A DNA stretch of 64,000 bases, taken from Saccharicrinis sp963677655. Its GTDB lineage: Bacteria > Bacteroidota > Bacteroidia > Bacteroidales > Marinilabiliaceae. Positions 47,580 to 56,837 of the stretch are shown in pieces. The translations under genes were made by a program, and so were the position numbers. The notes beneath the pieces were generated by a model. The model searched no databases and was not told where the DNA came from. It saw only the letters and a program-made list of their open reading frames with translations. The stretch lies in NCBI GenBank assembly GCA_963677655.1, contig OY782088.1. One strand, given 5' to 3'. The number at the start of each line of letters is the position of its first letter. Within the stretch, counting starts at the first letter, position 1.

Positions 47580-49082
47580 TTATATTCCTTTTGCTAAGTG
47601 ATAATAAAGGTCATTCCATTGAAGTTCTTTCTTAAATGCAGGAATTGTAGTATCCTTATCAATAACTACAGCTTCAATTCCAGCAACCTCTGCATAATCC
47701 AATAAGTCTTCAACAGTTAAATCATAAGAGAAACTAGTATGGTGAGTACCTCCAGCTAAAATCCATGCAGCAGCACCAACTTCAAAGTTTGGCTGTGGAA
47801 TCCAAAGTGCACTTGCAACTGGAAGTTTAGGTAATTCTTTTGATTCGATACAGTCAACTGCATTAATAATCATACGGAAACGACTTCCCATATCAACAAT
47901 AGTAGCAGCAACACCTGGCCCTGTTTTACTAGTAAATACTAAACGAGCAGGATCGTTTTTACCACCAATACCTAATGGGTGGACTTCTAATTTTGGTTTG
48001 TGATCAGCGATTAAAGGACAAACCTCTAACATGTGAGCTTGTAGAATAGAACTATTCTCACCATCAAAATTTAGAGTGTAATCTTCTAAGAAAGAACAAC
48101 CGTTTGGTAATCCTTGTCCCATGTACCACATTGTACGACATAAAGCAGCAGTTTTCCAGTCACCCTCAGCACCAAATCCATATCCATCAGCCATTAAACG
48201 CTGAGAAGCTAATCCTGGTAACTGATCTACACCTTCTAAATCATCAAAGTTTGTTGTAAATGCTTTTGCGCCTTTAGCTTCAAGATATCTGCGTAAGCCA
48301 ATCTCAATTCGAGCAGCTTTTACAACTTGCTCACGATCTTTTCCTCCTTCTTTGCAGTTATCAGCAAGGTCGTACTCTTCTTCATATACTTTTACTAATG
48401 CAGCAACGTCTTCGTCACTTACATTATCCTGTACTTTTACAAAATCAGCAATTGGACTATAGTCAACATGGTAACCAAATACTCTCTCTGCATCAACTTT
48501 GTCACCATCTGTTACAGCAACATTGTTCATTTGGTCTCCAAAACGGATGATTAACATATCTTGAGAATCAGCCCAACCTGCAGCAACACGAGTCCAACCA
48601 GCTACTTTTGATACTGTTTTAGGATCTTGCCAGTGACCAACAACTACTTTACGATTTAAACGCATACGAGCTGTAATGTGACCAAACTCTCTGTCACCGT
48701 GAGCACTTTGATTCAAGTTCATAAAGTCCATATCGATATCATCCCATGGAATCTCTTTATTGAATTGAGTATGTAAGTGTAGTAATGGCTTATTTAATTC
48801 CTTAAGACCATGAATCCACATTTTAGCAGGAGAGAATGTATGCATCCAGGTAATAATACCAATACAATTTTCCGCACTATTTGCTTCTTTACAAATATTA
48901 TGTATTTCTGCAGACCCAGTTCCTGTAGGTTTACAAACTACTTTAACAGGAATTTCAGATGAAGCATCAAATGCTGCAGCAATTTCTTTTGAATGCTCAG
49001 CTACCTGATCTAATGTCTTTTGTCCATACAAATGTTGGCTACCTGTTACAAACCAAACTTCTAATTGATCTATTGTTTTCAT
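47580..49082 (-). CDS. araA: L-arabinose isomerase
   Basis: Start at 49082 (MKTIDQLEVWFVTGSQHLYG) fits the family; nine extra codons open upstream are not family-like. 500 residues, the usual length. Metal/active-site regions: GYGFGAEGDWKTAALCRTMW, SFLEDYTLNFDGENSSILQA with HMLEVCP, and LAGGTHHTSFSYDL. Converts L-arabinose to L-ribulose in the cytoplasm. It is first in the operon, and an AraR-type palindrome stands about 108 bp upstream of the start. Confidence 0.98.
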   Translation of the reverse strand: MKTIDQLEVWFVTGSQHLYGQKTLDQVAEHSKEIAAAFDASSEIPVKVVCKPTGTGSAEIHNICKEANSAENCIGIITWMHTFSPAKMWIHGLKELNKPLLHLHTQFNKEIPWDDIDMDFMNLNQSAHGDREFGHITARMRLNRKVVVGHWQDPKTVSKVAGWTRVAAGWADSQDMLIIRFGDQMNNVAVTDGDKVDAERVFGYHVDYSPIADFVKVQDNVSDEDVAALVKVYEEEYDLADNCKEGGKDREQVVKAARIEIGLRRYLEAKGAKAFTTNFDDLEGVDQLPGLASQRLMADGYGFGAEGDWKTAALCRTMWYMGQGLPNGCSFLEDYTLNFDGENSSILQAHMLEVCPLIADHKPKLEVHPLGIGGKNDPARLVFTSKTGPGVAATIVDMGSRFRMIINAVDCIESKELPKLPVASALWIPQPNFEVGAAAWILAGGTHHTSFSYDLTVEDLLDYAEVAGIEAVVIDKDTTIPAFKKELQWNDLYYHLAKGI

Positions 49083-49189
49083 AATTACACTGAATTTAAC
49101 CAAAATCATCTAAAATCCAAATTACACTTTTATAATCTACTGTATTTTAAGATGATATCATTTCTATTTTAATGTTTTCCTTGTTTTAT

Positions 49190-49206
49190 ATAGTACTTTA
49201 TACTAT
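49190..49206. promoter_or_regulatory. AraR operator upstream of araA
   Basis: ATAGTA-CTTTA-TACTAT, a perfect 6-bp inverted repeat with a 5-bp spacer. The same palindrome with a different spacer occurs in the araR promoter (49936-49952). I did not find a clear TAnnTTTG between this site and araA. Confidence 0.75.
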
Positions 49207-49223
49207 TATACTATTAAAAAAAA

Positions 49224-49907
49224 TCAAATTTTTACAATTCTATCAAAGGATCGTTCTTTAGCATCTTCGATAAACTTAAAATAATATGCACCGCGTCTTG
49301 ATTCTGTTGTATTTTTTTCATCTAAACGCTGAAGTACTTTTAACGACAACACTTTTTTTCTAAAATTTCCTGTATCAAGCTCTTTTTGAAAAATCGCTTC
49401 ATACAATCTTCTTAGTTGCAACAAAGTAAATTTATCCGGTAAAAATTCACTTCCAACTAATTCTATTCCTGCCTTATACTGCAGTTTTTCAAGCGCCTGC
49501 ATAACCATCTCTTGATGGTCAAAAACCAGATCAGGCAAGGACTTCATTGACCACCAGTGGGCTCCATTTTCCCTTACTTTATCAGAATTATGCTGATCAA
49601 TCCTAATCAATGCATAATAAGCAATACTAATTACTCTATCTTCTGTTTCCCTTTTAGGCTCAGAAAACACCTGAACTTGCTCAAGGAAAATTTCATCCAA
49701 CCCAGTAATTTTATGAAGGATACGACGGGCAGCTGCATCCGACGACTCTTCTTCTCCAACAAATCCTCCCATTAACGACCATTTACCTTTAGCTGGTTCA
49801 AAACCTCGATGATAAAGTAGTAACTTTAAATCTCCATCTTCATAACCAAAAATTACACAGTCAACAGCTACAAAATACTTAGAGAAATTGTTGTATTTTT
49901 CTCCCAT
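49224..49907 (-). CDS. araR: NUDIX-fold transcriptional regulator of arabinose use (AraR type)
   Basis: About 227 residues. Start at 49907 (MGEKYNNFSK) is preferred, because the predicted transcription start (near 49919) leaves almost no leader for the ATG at 49916. The N-terminal Nudix-fold domain (about 10-145) has VAVDCVIFGYEDGDLKLLLY and GKWSLMGGFVGEEESSDAAA. The catalytic REXXEE of the Nudix box is replaced by RRILHKITGL, so it should not hydrolyse nucleotides. The C-terminal winged helix has FTLLQLRRLYEAIFQKELDT, NFRKKVLSL and TESRRGAYYFKF. This matches the NrtR-like AraR group described in Bacteroides, an arabinose-responsive repressor. It is monocistronic and likely autoregulated. Confidence 0.92.
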   Translation of the reverse strand: MGEKYNNFSKYFVAVDCVIFGYEDGDLKLLLYHRGFEPAKGKWSLMGGFVGEEESSDAAARRILHKITGLDEIFLEQVQVFSEPKRETEDRVISIAYYALIRIDQHNSDKVRENGAHWWSMKSLPDLVFDHQEMVMQALEKLQYKAGIELVGSEFLPDKFTLLQLRRLYEAIFQKELDTGNFRKKVLSLKVLQRLDEKNTTESRRGAYYFKFIEDAKERSFDRIVKI

Positions 49908-49924
49908 ATAATACATATACGATG

Positions 49925-49952
49925 CAAATATAATAATAGTATCATTTACTAT
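49925..49952 (-). promoter_or_regulatory. araR promoter overlapped by an AraR operator
   Basis: On the minus strand a perfect -7 box TATATTTG (49932-49925) is preceded by the palindrome ATAGTA-TCATT-TACTAT (49936-49952), which fills the spacer between -7 and -33. A repressor there would block transcription, so negative autoregulation is likely. Confidence 0.7.
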
Positions 49953-50403
49953 TATAAAAATATAAACTTTTTTTTTGATTTTGTAACAATTCTAAATAAG
50001 AACTTTTCTATTTAGCTGTTTATCTGTTTATTACACATTAACATTTAAAAACAACAGCACAATTTCAAAATTGTAAGCTAAATATGCAAGCATTTTCATT
50101 TTATACGAAAACAACAATACAATCGATTACACAGAATAAAATCAACTTTAAAAACAAATCTCAACTACCTATCTTACTGCATATTACATAATACACACTT
50201 CTAATAAAGAACCCTAATAAATTAATTACTAACACAATATTATAAAATATGACTGTTTTACATTAAGAATGTACTTTATACTATTATAATTCAAATCATC
50301 AATAAACACCCTTTGTGTTAAAATTTTAGGGGCATTATTAACATTTAAACACAATTCGTAATCTTGCAATAGAGTTTTCAGGACTCCACAGTAAAAAAAA
50401 CAA
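49953..50403. other. Gene-free region upstream of araR with an orphan operator-like site
   Basis: 450 bp of AT-rich DNA without a credible reading frame. It contains a third, less perfect AraR-like site (50268-50284). GGACTCC at 50381-50387 is complementary to the 5' arm of the terminator at 50404-50433. A -7-like TAATCTTG (one mismatch) is at 50359-50366 on the plus strand. Nothing else was recognised. Confidence 0.4.
50268..50284. promoter_or_regulatory. Orphan AraR-like operator
   Basis: AATGTA-CTTTA-TACTAT. The spacer and right half are identical to the araA operator and the left half matches at four of six positions. It is about 350 bp upstream of araR and no gene starts next to it. Confidence 0.4.
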
Positions 50404-50433
50404 AAAAAGGGAGTCGAAAACGACTCCCTTTTT
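50404..50433 (-). terminator. Strong terminator of the pectin PUL operon
   Basis: AAAAAGGGAGTCG (50404-50416) pairs perfectly with CGACTCCCTTTTT (50421-50433), loop AAAA. On the minus strand it is followed by TTTTTTT-G-TTTTTTTT interrupted tracts. It lies 160 bp after the last gene of PUL 4. It can also work on the plus strand. Confidence 0.92.
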
Positions 50434-50596
50434 AAATGGAAAACTAGTTTGTAAAGTTGAATGAAACTATTTACAAAAAATAACTTTTACAAACGTTAAA
50501 TTGAAACAAAATCAAAAAACGAATTAAGCAACCTTAATCGTTTTATGAAAACCAAAAACTATATCAAAAACAATTATAACCTATTTCAACCCCTAA

Positions 50597-51337
50597 TTAT
50601 TTGATAATATATTTTGAAAGCTCTACATCTTTTTCCTGTATGCCTTTAATAGCTAGCTCTGCAACTTTTTTTGCACCATTAACACAAAGATGAGTATCGT
50701 CTTTTCTACCCTCCGGGAATTTCTCACTTACTCTATCATCCCATAGATATACTTTTTTTGATGCTTCATCACCTAATGACTCAACCATTTTTTCTGTCAT
50801 TACCTGAAGGTCAACTAATGGTACATTTAACTCTTCTGCTACTTTTCTCATAGCTGGAGGATAATCCGTATGCGTATCTTCAAGAGTACCATCCTCTTTA
50901 AATTTACGACGAACTATTGAAGTAAATAAAATTGGTTTAGCCCCTTTTGCTCTACTTTCATTTACATACTTCTTTAAGTTCTCTGTATATTCACCATAAG
51001 GCTCGGTATAACGATCAGGAGATTTAATTTTTTGATCATTATGACCAAACTGAATAAATAAATAGTCTCCTTGCTGTAAACTATCCAATACTATATCCCA
51101 TCGTCCTTCACCAATAAAGCTTTTAGAACTTCTACCGTTTTTAGCATGATTGTGAATTGTGGTTAAAGTATCAAAATACAATGGTAACACCTGTCCCCAA
51201 CCTGTTTCCGGATAAACATCTTTTGTTTTATTTGCCATAGTAGAATCACCTATCATAAATATATCAATAGGTTCGCGTTTCGTTTGGCATGAAACCATAC
51301 CAACAACTATTAAAATGACAAAAACTAAATTTTTCAT
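50597..51337 (-). CDS. SGNH-type rhamnogalacturonan acetylesterase (CE12-like), lipoprotein
   Basis: 246 residues. MKNLVFVILIVVGMVSCQTK is a lipoprotein signal. Catalytic blocks of the SGNH hydrolases: nucleophile Ser in IFMIGDSTMANK, oxyanion Asn in LFIQFGHNDQK and the Asp/His pair in KDDTHLCVNGAKKVAELA. GWGQVLPLYFD and NHAKNGRSSKSFIGEGRW are typical of rhamnogalacturonan acetylesterases. Removes acetyl groups from pectin. Last gene of the PUL 4 operon. It is a distant paralogue of the esterase at 53231-54028. Confidence 0.9.
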   Translation of the reverse strand: MKNLVFVILIVVGMVSCQTKREPIDIFMIGDSTMANKTKDVYPETGWGQVLPLYFDTLTTIHNHAKNGRSSKSFIGEGRWDIVLDSLQQGDYLFIQFGHNDQKIKSPDRYTEPYGEYTENLKKYVNESRAKGAKPILFTSIVRRKFKEDGTLEDTHTDYPPAMRKVAEELNVPLVDLQVMTEKMVESLGDEASKKVYLWDDRVSEKFPEGRKDDTHLCVNGAKKVAELAIKGIQEKDVELSKYIIK

Positions 51338-51444
51338 ACTATTATTTTATTTGTTTTATTTTCGATTATTTAAATGTTATTATTTGCTTGTCGAACACCT
51401 AAAGTAAAACAAATCTATTAATTCCGCCTAATTATTCTCTCCCT

Positions 51445-53130
51445 CTATTTAATTGAAACAGTACTTTTATCAACACTTTTATTAATAAAAACTGCTTTTT
51501 CCTTATTGACTCCTGAAGTCAGGTTAACTGATACATTTTTTGTTGTCTTTCCATCAAATGTAATCATTGGCATATTTGCATCAGAAACATCAACGTTTTC
51601 AACATTTACATCAATAACATTTACAAAACTTAGTGCAGGAGAATTTTCAACATCCAAATGAAGATCTTTAATTGTAACACCTTTAGCATCCATACATAGC
51701 AGACCATTTTCTGCGATCATATCCAGATTCTCAAGATAAACGTTTTCAAGATTCATCTCTGGTAAACCTTGTAAGTATATAGCCTGCAATGCTCCCTTAC
51801 ATGTTACATTCTTAATAACAATATCTTTAAACTGTGGAGTTTCTTCTGTAACTGCAGGAATTTTTTCTTCTCCTTTGTTTGTATCTTTTTGAGCCAACAT
51901 TTCTGAGACAGACAATCCTCCATAATAAAGATTAAATGAAATAGCATTTGTAGGGATATCAATCATATCAATATCTGAAATAAATATATTTTCAACAACT
52001 CCTCCTCTACCTCTTGTACTTTTAAATCTTAAACCAACATCAGTTCCCATAAAGGTACAACCGGAAGCATGCATATTTTTTACTCCTCCAGACATTTCAC
52101 TACCAACAGTTACTCCACCATGTCCGTGATAAACTATGCAATTTTTGATAATTGTATTCTCAGCAGGAATACCACGATCGCGACCATCTTTATCTTTACC
52201 CGACTTAATACAAATCGCATCATCACCTACATCAAATGATGAATTATATAACAACACATTTTTACATGACTCAATATCAATACCATCTCCATTTTGAGAG
52301 TACCAAGGATTGCGAACTTCAATATTTCTTACGGTTAAGTCTTCACACATCAAAGGATGAACATTCCATGCAGGAGAGTTTTGAAAAACTGGTCCGTCAA
52401 GAAGAACTTTTTTACAATTTACAAGACTAACTAAAACCGGACGTAGAAAGTCTCTAATCTTTTGATATTCTTCAATGGTTTCATGTTTCACCACATTCAT
52501 ATCACTCATTGTAGCTGCTTCCAAATAACTTTGAGAAGGATACCAGATATTTCCCTTTTTATCCACAACTCCACCAGAAGCAACTAATTTTTTCCATTGT
52601 GACTCTGTTAATTTTGATCGCTTTACAAATCTCCATGCATCACCCGATCCATCAATTACTCCATTTCCGGTAATGGCAATATTCTCTAGATTTTCACCAA
52701 ATAAAGGAGCCTGACATCTAACTGTATTAAGTCCCTCAAAACTGGTTTCCATCAATGGGTATAAATCCTTATTATCACTAAATAAAATTAAGGCTCCATC
52801 TTCTAAATAAAGATTAACATTACTTTTTAAAACGATTGGTCCAGTTAACCATATCCCTCTTGGAACAATAACTTTTCCTCCTCCGTTTTCAGCTACATCT
52901 GAGATAGCATCAGCTATGGCTTTTGTATTTAGTGTTTTTCCGTCGGCTACAGCATTATACTTTTCTATAGAAACAGAATAATCCTGAAACACAGGCTCTT
53001 TCACTTTCGGCATTTCAAATTCAACACCTTCATAAATTTTGTCAACCGAGTTTGTTACAACTTCCTTTGGTTGAGTTGTACAAGCCATAAAACTTATTAA
53101 GGCCAAATACGCTAGCTTACTTAATTTCAT
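51445..53130 (-). CDS. GH28 polygalacturonase, lipoprotein
   Basis: Start at 53130 gives MKLSKLAYLALISFMACTTQ, a lipoprotein signal; seven more codons are open upstream. 561 residues of right-handed beta-helix with PDB-type repeats. Catalytic set complete in this numbering: Asp282 (NGDGIDIESC), Asp303-Asp304 (VGDDAICIKSG), His337 (YHGHGGVTVGSE), Arg368 and Lys370 (RFKSTRGRGG). Hydrolyses alpha-1,4-galacturonan. The exo/endo mode cannot be told for sure, but the long loops and insertions (for example around 165-215) favour an exo-acting or short-oligomer enzyme. Confidence 0.93.
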   Translation of the reverse strand: MKLSKLAYLALISFMACTTQPKEVVTNSVDKIYEGVEFEMPKVKEPVFQDYSVSIEKYNAVADGKTLNTKAIADAISDVAENGGGKVIVPRGIWLTGPIVLKSNVNLYLEDGALILFSDNKDLYPLMETSFEGLNTVRCQAPLFGENLENIAITGNGVIDGSGDAWRFVKRSKLTESQWKKLVASGGVVDKKGNIWYPSQSYLEAATMSDMNVVKHETIEEYQKIRDFLRPVLVSLVNCKKVLLDGPVFQNSPAWNVHPLMCEDLTVRNIEVRNPWYSQNGDGIDIESCKNVLLYNSSFDVGDDAICIKSGKDKDGRDRGIPAENTIIKNCIVYHGHGGVTVGSEMSGGVKNMHASGCTFMGTDVGLRFKSTRGRGGVVENIFISDIDMIDIPTNAISFNLYYGGLSVSEMLAQKDTNKGEEKIPAVTEETPQFKDIVIKNVTCKGALQAIYLQGLPEMNLENVYLENLDMIAENGLLCMDAKGVTIKDLHLDVENSPALSFVNVIDVNVENVDVSDANMPMITFDGKTTKNVSVNLTSGVNKEKAVFINKSVDKSTVSIK

Positions 53131-53230
53131 ACGTGTAAATTTTTCTTCCATTTGTCATATGGAACTCGCCCAAAATATACATTCCCCTGAGCGAGAAAGA
53201 TGTTTCATGGCTCGTTTCATCGTCTAGTAA

Positions 53231-54028
53231 TTATTTAATTTTCCATTTTAGTTGTTTCATTCCCTCAAAAACCAACCGTGCAACTTCTGTTGCTCCTTCA
53301 GGTTGAAAATGAGTATTATCATTCTTTCCTTCCGGATACGCGACATAAGTTTCTGCAGGTAGATTCATAAAATACTTTTCCGTTATATATTCTTTTCCTT
53401 TCTCTGAAAAAGAATCCATTGACATTTGATTTAAATCAATCAACATCACATTATTTTCCTCCGCAACTTCTTTCATGGCGATAGGATAATCTCCATGAAC
53501 ATTTTGTAAATGATCATCTTTCCACGGGTAATTACGAGCTACAGGAGTAACCAAAATGGGTAATCCATTTTTTTCTCTTGTTTGAGAGATAAATAACCTT
53601 AAAAACTCTTTGTATCCTTGAATATTTACATATCGTTCCGGCTTGCTCTCAGCAGCATCATTATGACCAAATTGCATCATTACAATATCACCTTCTTTCA
53701 TTTCCTCAAATACTGACCGCCATCTCCCTTCCTGAAAAAAAGTCCTTGTACTACGTCCACCTTTTGCTCTATCATCAACAACTAATGAATCCGCATACAT
53801 TAATTCATTTATTAACACAATGCTATCTTTAGAGACAAATTGCTGAAATACCTGCCCCCATCCTGTAATTGGGAAGCGTCTTTCCATATAATTATCTTCC
53901 AAAGAATAATCAGCAACAGTTGAATCACCTATTAACCATACTGTATTTATTTTTTCTTTTGGCTGACTACATGATGCTAAAAGAAAAAACATGGAAAGAT
54001 ATTTTAGAATACCCCTTAGAACATTCAT
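53231..54028 (-). CDS. SGNH-type rhamnogalacturonan acetylesterase (CE12-like), lipoprotein
   Basis: 265 residues. LKYLSMFFLLASCSQPKE is a lipoprotein signal. Nucleophile Ser in TVWLIGDSTVADYS, GWGQVFQQFV, RAKGGRSTRTFFQEGRW, oxyanion Asn in MMQFGHNDAAESKPERY, and Asp/His in NDNTHFQPEGATEVARLVFE. Pectin deacetylation, next to the methylesterase gene (22 bp after it). The insertion around EKYFMNLPAETYVAYPEG distinguishes it from the second CE12-like enzyme, hinting at different acetyl positions or substrates. Confidence 0.9.
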   Translation of the reverse strand: MNVLRGILKYLSMFFLLASCSQPKEKINTVWLIGDSTVADYSLEDNYMERRFPITGWGQVFQQFVSKDSIVLINELMYADSLVVDDRAKGGRSTRTFFQEGRWRSVFEEMKEGDIVMMQFGHNDAAESKPERYVNIQGYKEFLRLFISQTREKNGLPILVTPVARNYPWKDDHLQNVHGDYPIAMKEVAEENNVMLIDLNQMSMDSFSEKGKEYITEKYFMNLPAETYVAYPEGKNDNTHFQPEGATEVARLVFEGMKQLKWKIK

Positions 54029-54050
54029 ATACTAATTATTTGTTTCTTGA

Positions 54051-55019
54051 TTATTTTGAAGCTTCAGGAATCCATCCATCAAAGATTTTTTCCAAAGTAT
54101 AATTTTGTCTTTCCTCTTCTGTTAATTGATGAGACCATTCTACTCTTTTCTTAGGAGTAAAACCTTTTCCTTTATTTTTATACTCTCCGTAAAAGGTAGT
54201 TTGCTCTGCATCTTTTTTATTCCAGTTATGCCAACCTTCTTCTTTAATTACTTTACTCATTTCACATTCTAAGAAAACGGTTTTTGCATATGGTCGCCAT
54301 GGTCTTCCAAGGTAAAAAGAACCGTCTGGAGCATCTCCTGTAATTTTACAATTGATAAACACAAAACCATATGGAGTTTCTTCTAATGTAGAAGCAGCAG
54401 TAACATAACCACTAGTTTTACAAAAAATCTCACAATCTTCGAATACTGCAGTTGACCATCCAAATATAAAATCAACTGTTCCTTCGATATAGCAGTTTTT
54501 ATAATATTGACGGCTTTCATCTCCATGTGGATAAAGAGTATCCTGATTCCCTAAAAATCGACAGTTTTCAAAAACAATTTGATCTCCATCTACTCTTACC
54601 GCCACTGCCTGTCCTACAGGACCTGCCGTATTTGAAAACGTTATATTTTTAGCAGTAAACTCATTTCCAAAAACAAAAAAACCTGAAGAACCGGTAGTTC
54701 CCATTTCTTCTCCAAAACTATTTTTCTTTGAAGCGTAATCATCGTTAGTTATAATCGTTTTATCAGCGCTTTCCCCTATAAGAGTTATTTTATTTTTTGA
54801 CGCCGGTAAAACCAATTTTTCTTTGTAAATCCCATTTTTCACATAAATAGTAGTTGTTGCTTTTCTAAAATCAGGAACAGCATTAAATGCTTCCTGTACT
54901 GTTTCAAAATCGCCTGAACCATCTTTAGCTACAACAAAATCAGCTTCTGCAGAAATACAGGAAACCTGAAAAACCAAAAGAAAAACTACTAACGATAATA
55001 AATACTTAATTTTGCCCAT
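54051..55019 (-). CDS. Pectin methylesterase (CE8)
   Basis: The ATG at 55019 (MGKIKYLLSLVVFLLVFQVS) starts a normal signal peptide; the 24 extra codons to 55091 are polar and unlike a signal. 322 residues of beta-helix. Landmarks: FVVAKDGSGDFETVQEAFNA, the acid/base Asp160 in LGNQDTLYPHG, nucleophile Asp183 in VDFIFGWSTAVFEDC and Arg239 in YLGRPWRPYAKTVF. Removes methyl esters from homogalacturonan so that GH28 can act. Confidence 0.94.
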   Translation of the reverse strand: MGKIKYLLSLVVFLLVFQVSCISAEADFVVAKDGSGDFETVQEAFNAVPDFRKATTTIYVKNGIYKEKLVLPASKNKITLIGESADKTIITNDDYASKKNSFGEEMGTTGSSGFFVFGNEFTAKNITFSNTAGPVGQAVAVRVDGDQIVFENCRFLGNQDTLYPHGDESRQYYKNCYIEGTVDFIFGWSTAVFEDCEIFCKTSGYVTAASTLEETPYGFVFINCKITGDAPDGSFYLGRPWRPYAKTVFLECEMSKVIKEEGWHNWNKKDAEQTTFYGEYKNKGKGFTPKKRVEWSHQLTEEERQNYTLEKIFDGWIPEASK

Positions 55020-55117
55020 TTTTAAATTTTTATATTGAAAATATACCCTATTATTACTTAGCTTCAAGTTGAAAAAATACCCTTTATCCAAACTTTTTCA
55101 TCACTCTTTAACCTTGT

Positions 55118-56650
55118 CTAGTTAAGCTTATTATATATGAAATCATCAAACCTCACACTTCCTTCTCCATAAGCAAAAACTCCAACTCTAAGGCTCAAAA
55201 ACTCGCCAAATACATTATGATTGAAACCACTTGCCTCTATTGATCTCTCAACCTTAATCCATTCCTTTTTATCTTTACTATAGTAAAAGCTAACTTCATT
55301 CTGATCGTTAAGAATTTTCAAATATCCTTCTGATCCAATATTATTTGGCACCTTTATTTTCCGTTTCGTTTGATTGTACACTGAAAACTGATTCTGATCA
55401 ACATTAATTCGCATATTACCCTTTTCATTGTAATACAAACACAATCCTGCCTTAACCTTTTCGTCAATTACAAAGTGTACAATTGCTTCATATCTTTGAT
55501 CACAAGCATTAACCAACAAAGGACTTGATTCTTCAAATGCTTCACCTTTTGCTTGTAGTATTAATTCTCCATCACTTAACACAACTCTGTCCGGATCATA
55601 ATCCTTAAAGAATTCCCATTGAAATCCTAACTTACCATTATTAAAATCATCAGATAAACCAGAGCCATCTGCAGATTCTTCTCCAACTGGCACTGGCAAT
55701 TTTTGTCCACTATTTATACCCTTTGGCACTTTAAACCAACCATCTGATGTCCATTCTATTGGCAACATTAAAGTTTGGCGACCCAAAGTATGGAAATACT
55801 TTTCGTACCCATGATATAAAATCATCCAGTTTCCTTCAATATCATCCACCAAGGTGCCATGTCCCTGACTCCACCATCTTTCTGATCTATTTTCAGTATG
55901 TACAATAGGATTATAGGGAGAGTTTTCAAATGGGCCCATCGGATTTTTTGATCGCGCAGCAACAACCATATGAGAGGTTGCAGGACCTGCTGTACCGCCT
56001 TCGGCCACAATTATATAATAATATCCATCTTTGTAGGTAGATTTTGGAGATTCTAAACAGAAACATTCAGTACTCCATTCTGTTGGATATTGCCATCCTT
56101 CATAAATAAACTTAGGCTCTCCGATAGTGCTTAAACCGTCTTTTGACAACTGCACTCCATATCCTTTGGATAGATATAAGTAACGATTTCCTTCTTGATC
56201 AACAAGGTGTCCTGGGTCAATGTAACCAGGTAATTTAAGGTCTACAGGTTCAGACCATGGTCCTTCCGGAGTATCAGCATACACAACCCAATTTGTACCC
56301 CCGGCAGGAAAATATATATAAAACTTATTATTGCAGTAAATTAAATCCGGAGCCCAAACAGACCCTACATATTTATTTAAAGCATGGCTAACTCTGGTCC
56401 AATGAAGTAAATCAGTTGAGTGCCACACCAATAAACCCGGATAATAATCAAAAGATGAATGAGTCATATAATAATCTTTTCCAACTCTTACTACAGATGG
56501 ATCAGGGTAATCTCCTCCCATTACAGGATTCATATAAAATCCTTCTGACAGATTATTACTAACGACTTTAATATTTTTGTTTTGATTTGAACAGCTAACT
56601 GTCAAACCAATTACTAAGGTTAATACGGTTATTTTATAGAGGAAGTCCAT
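55118..56650 (-). CDS. GH43 glycosidase with C-terminal beta-sandwich, lipoprotein
   Basis: 510 residues. MDFLYKITVLTLVIGLTVSC gives the lipobox. Propeller domain: catalytic Asp50 in GGDYPDPSVVRVGKDYYM, then LVWHSTDLLHWTRVSHAL, second Asp in GYIDPGHLVDQEGNRYLY, general acid in CLESPKSTYKDGYYY, and HGTLVDDIEGNWMILYHGYE. From about residue 330 a concanavalin-like sandwich (FQWEFFKDYDPDRVVLSDGE; SLRVGVFAYGEGSVRFDDF) of the kind seen on exo-acting GH43 xylosidases/arabinofuranosidases. In a pectin PUL an alpha-L-arabinofuranosidase or beta-xylosidase acting on side chains is likely. The exact specificity is not readable. Confidence 0.87.
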   Translation of the reverse strand: MDFLYKITVLTLVIGLTVSCSNQNKNIKVVSNNLSEGFYMNPVMGGDYPDPSVVRVGKDYYMTHSSFDYYPGLLVWHSTDLLHWTRVSHALNKYVGSVWAPDLIYCNNKFYIYFPAGGTNWVVYADTPEGPWSEPVDLKLPGYIDPGHLVDQEGNRYLYLSKGYGVQLSKDGLSTIGEPKFIYEGWQYPTEWSTECFCLESPKSTYKDGYYYIIVAEGGTAGPATSHMVVAARSKNPMGPFENSPYNPIVHTENRSERWWSQGHGTLVDDIEGNWMILYHGYEKYFHTLGRQTLMLPIEWTSDGWFKVPKGINSGQKLPVPVGEESADGSGLSDDFNNGKLGFQWEFFKDYDPDRVVLSDGELILQAKGEAFEESSPLLVNACDQRYEAIVHFVIDEKVKAGLCLYYNEKGNMRINVDQNQFSVYNQTKRKIKVPNNIGSEGYLKILNDQNEVSFYYSKDKKEWIKVERSIEASGFNHNVFGEFLSLRVGVFAYGEGSVRFDDFIYNKLN

Positions 56651-56837
56651 CTTTTTGATTAAGTGTAGTTCAAATAAAATTCACAATAGACTTATTATTA
56701 AATAGATCGTTAGATTTTAGACAATAGACTTTAGGCTCACACACAAGACACTTTTATCCATTACGTTACACAGTGAAACTTGCTGAATTTCTAATAATTA
56801 CACGAGCGCATAGACTATTGCACTAAAAAAAGATTAA

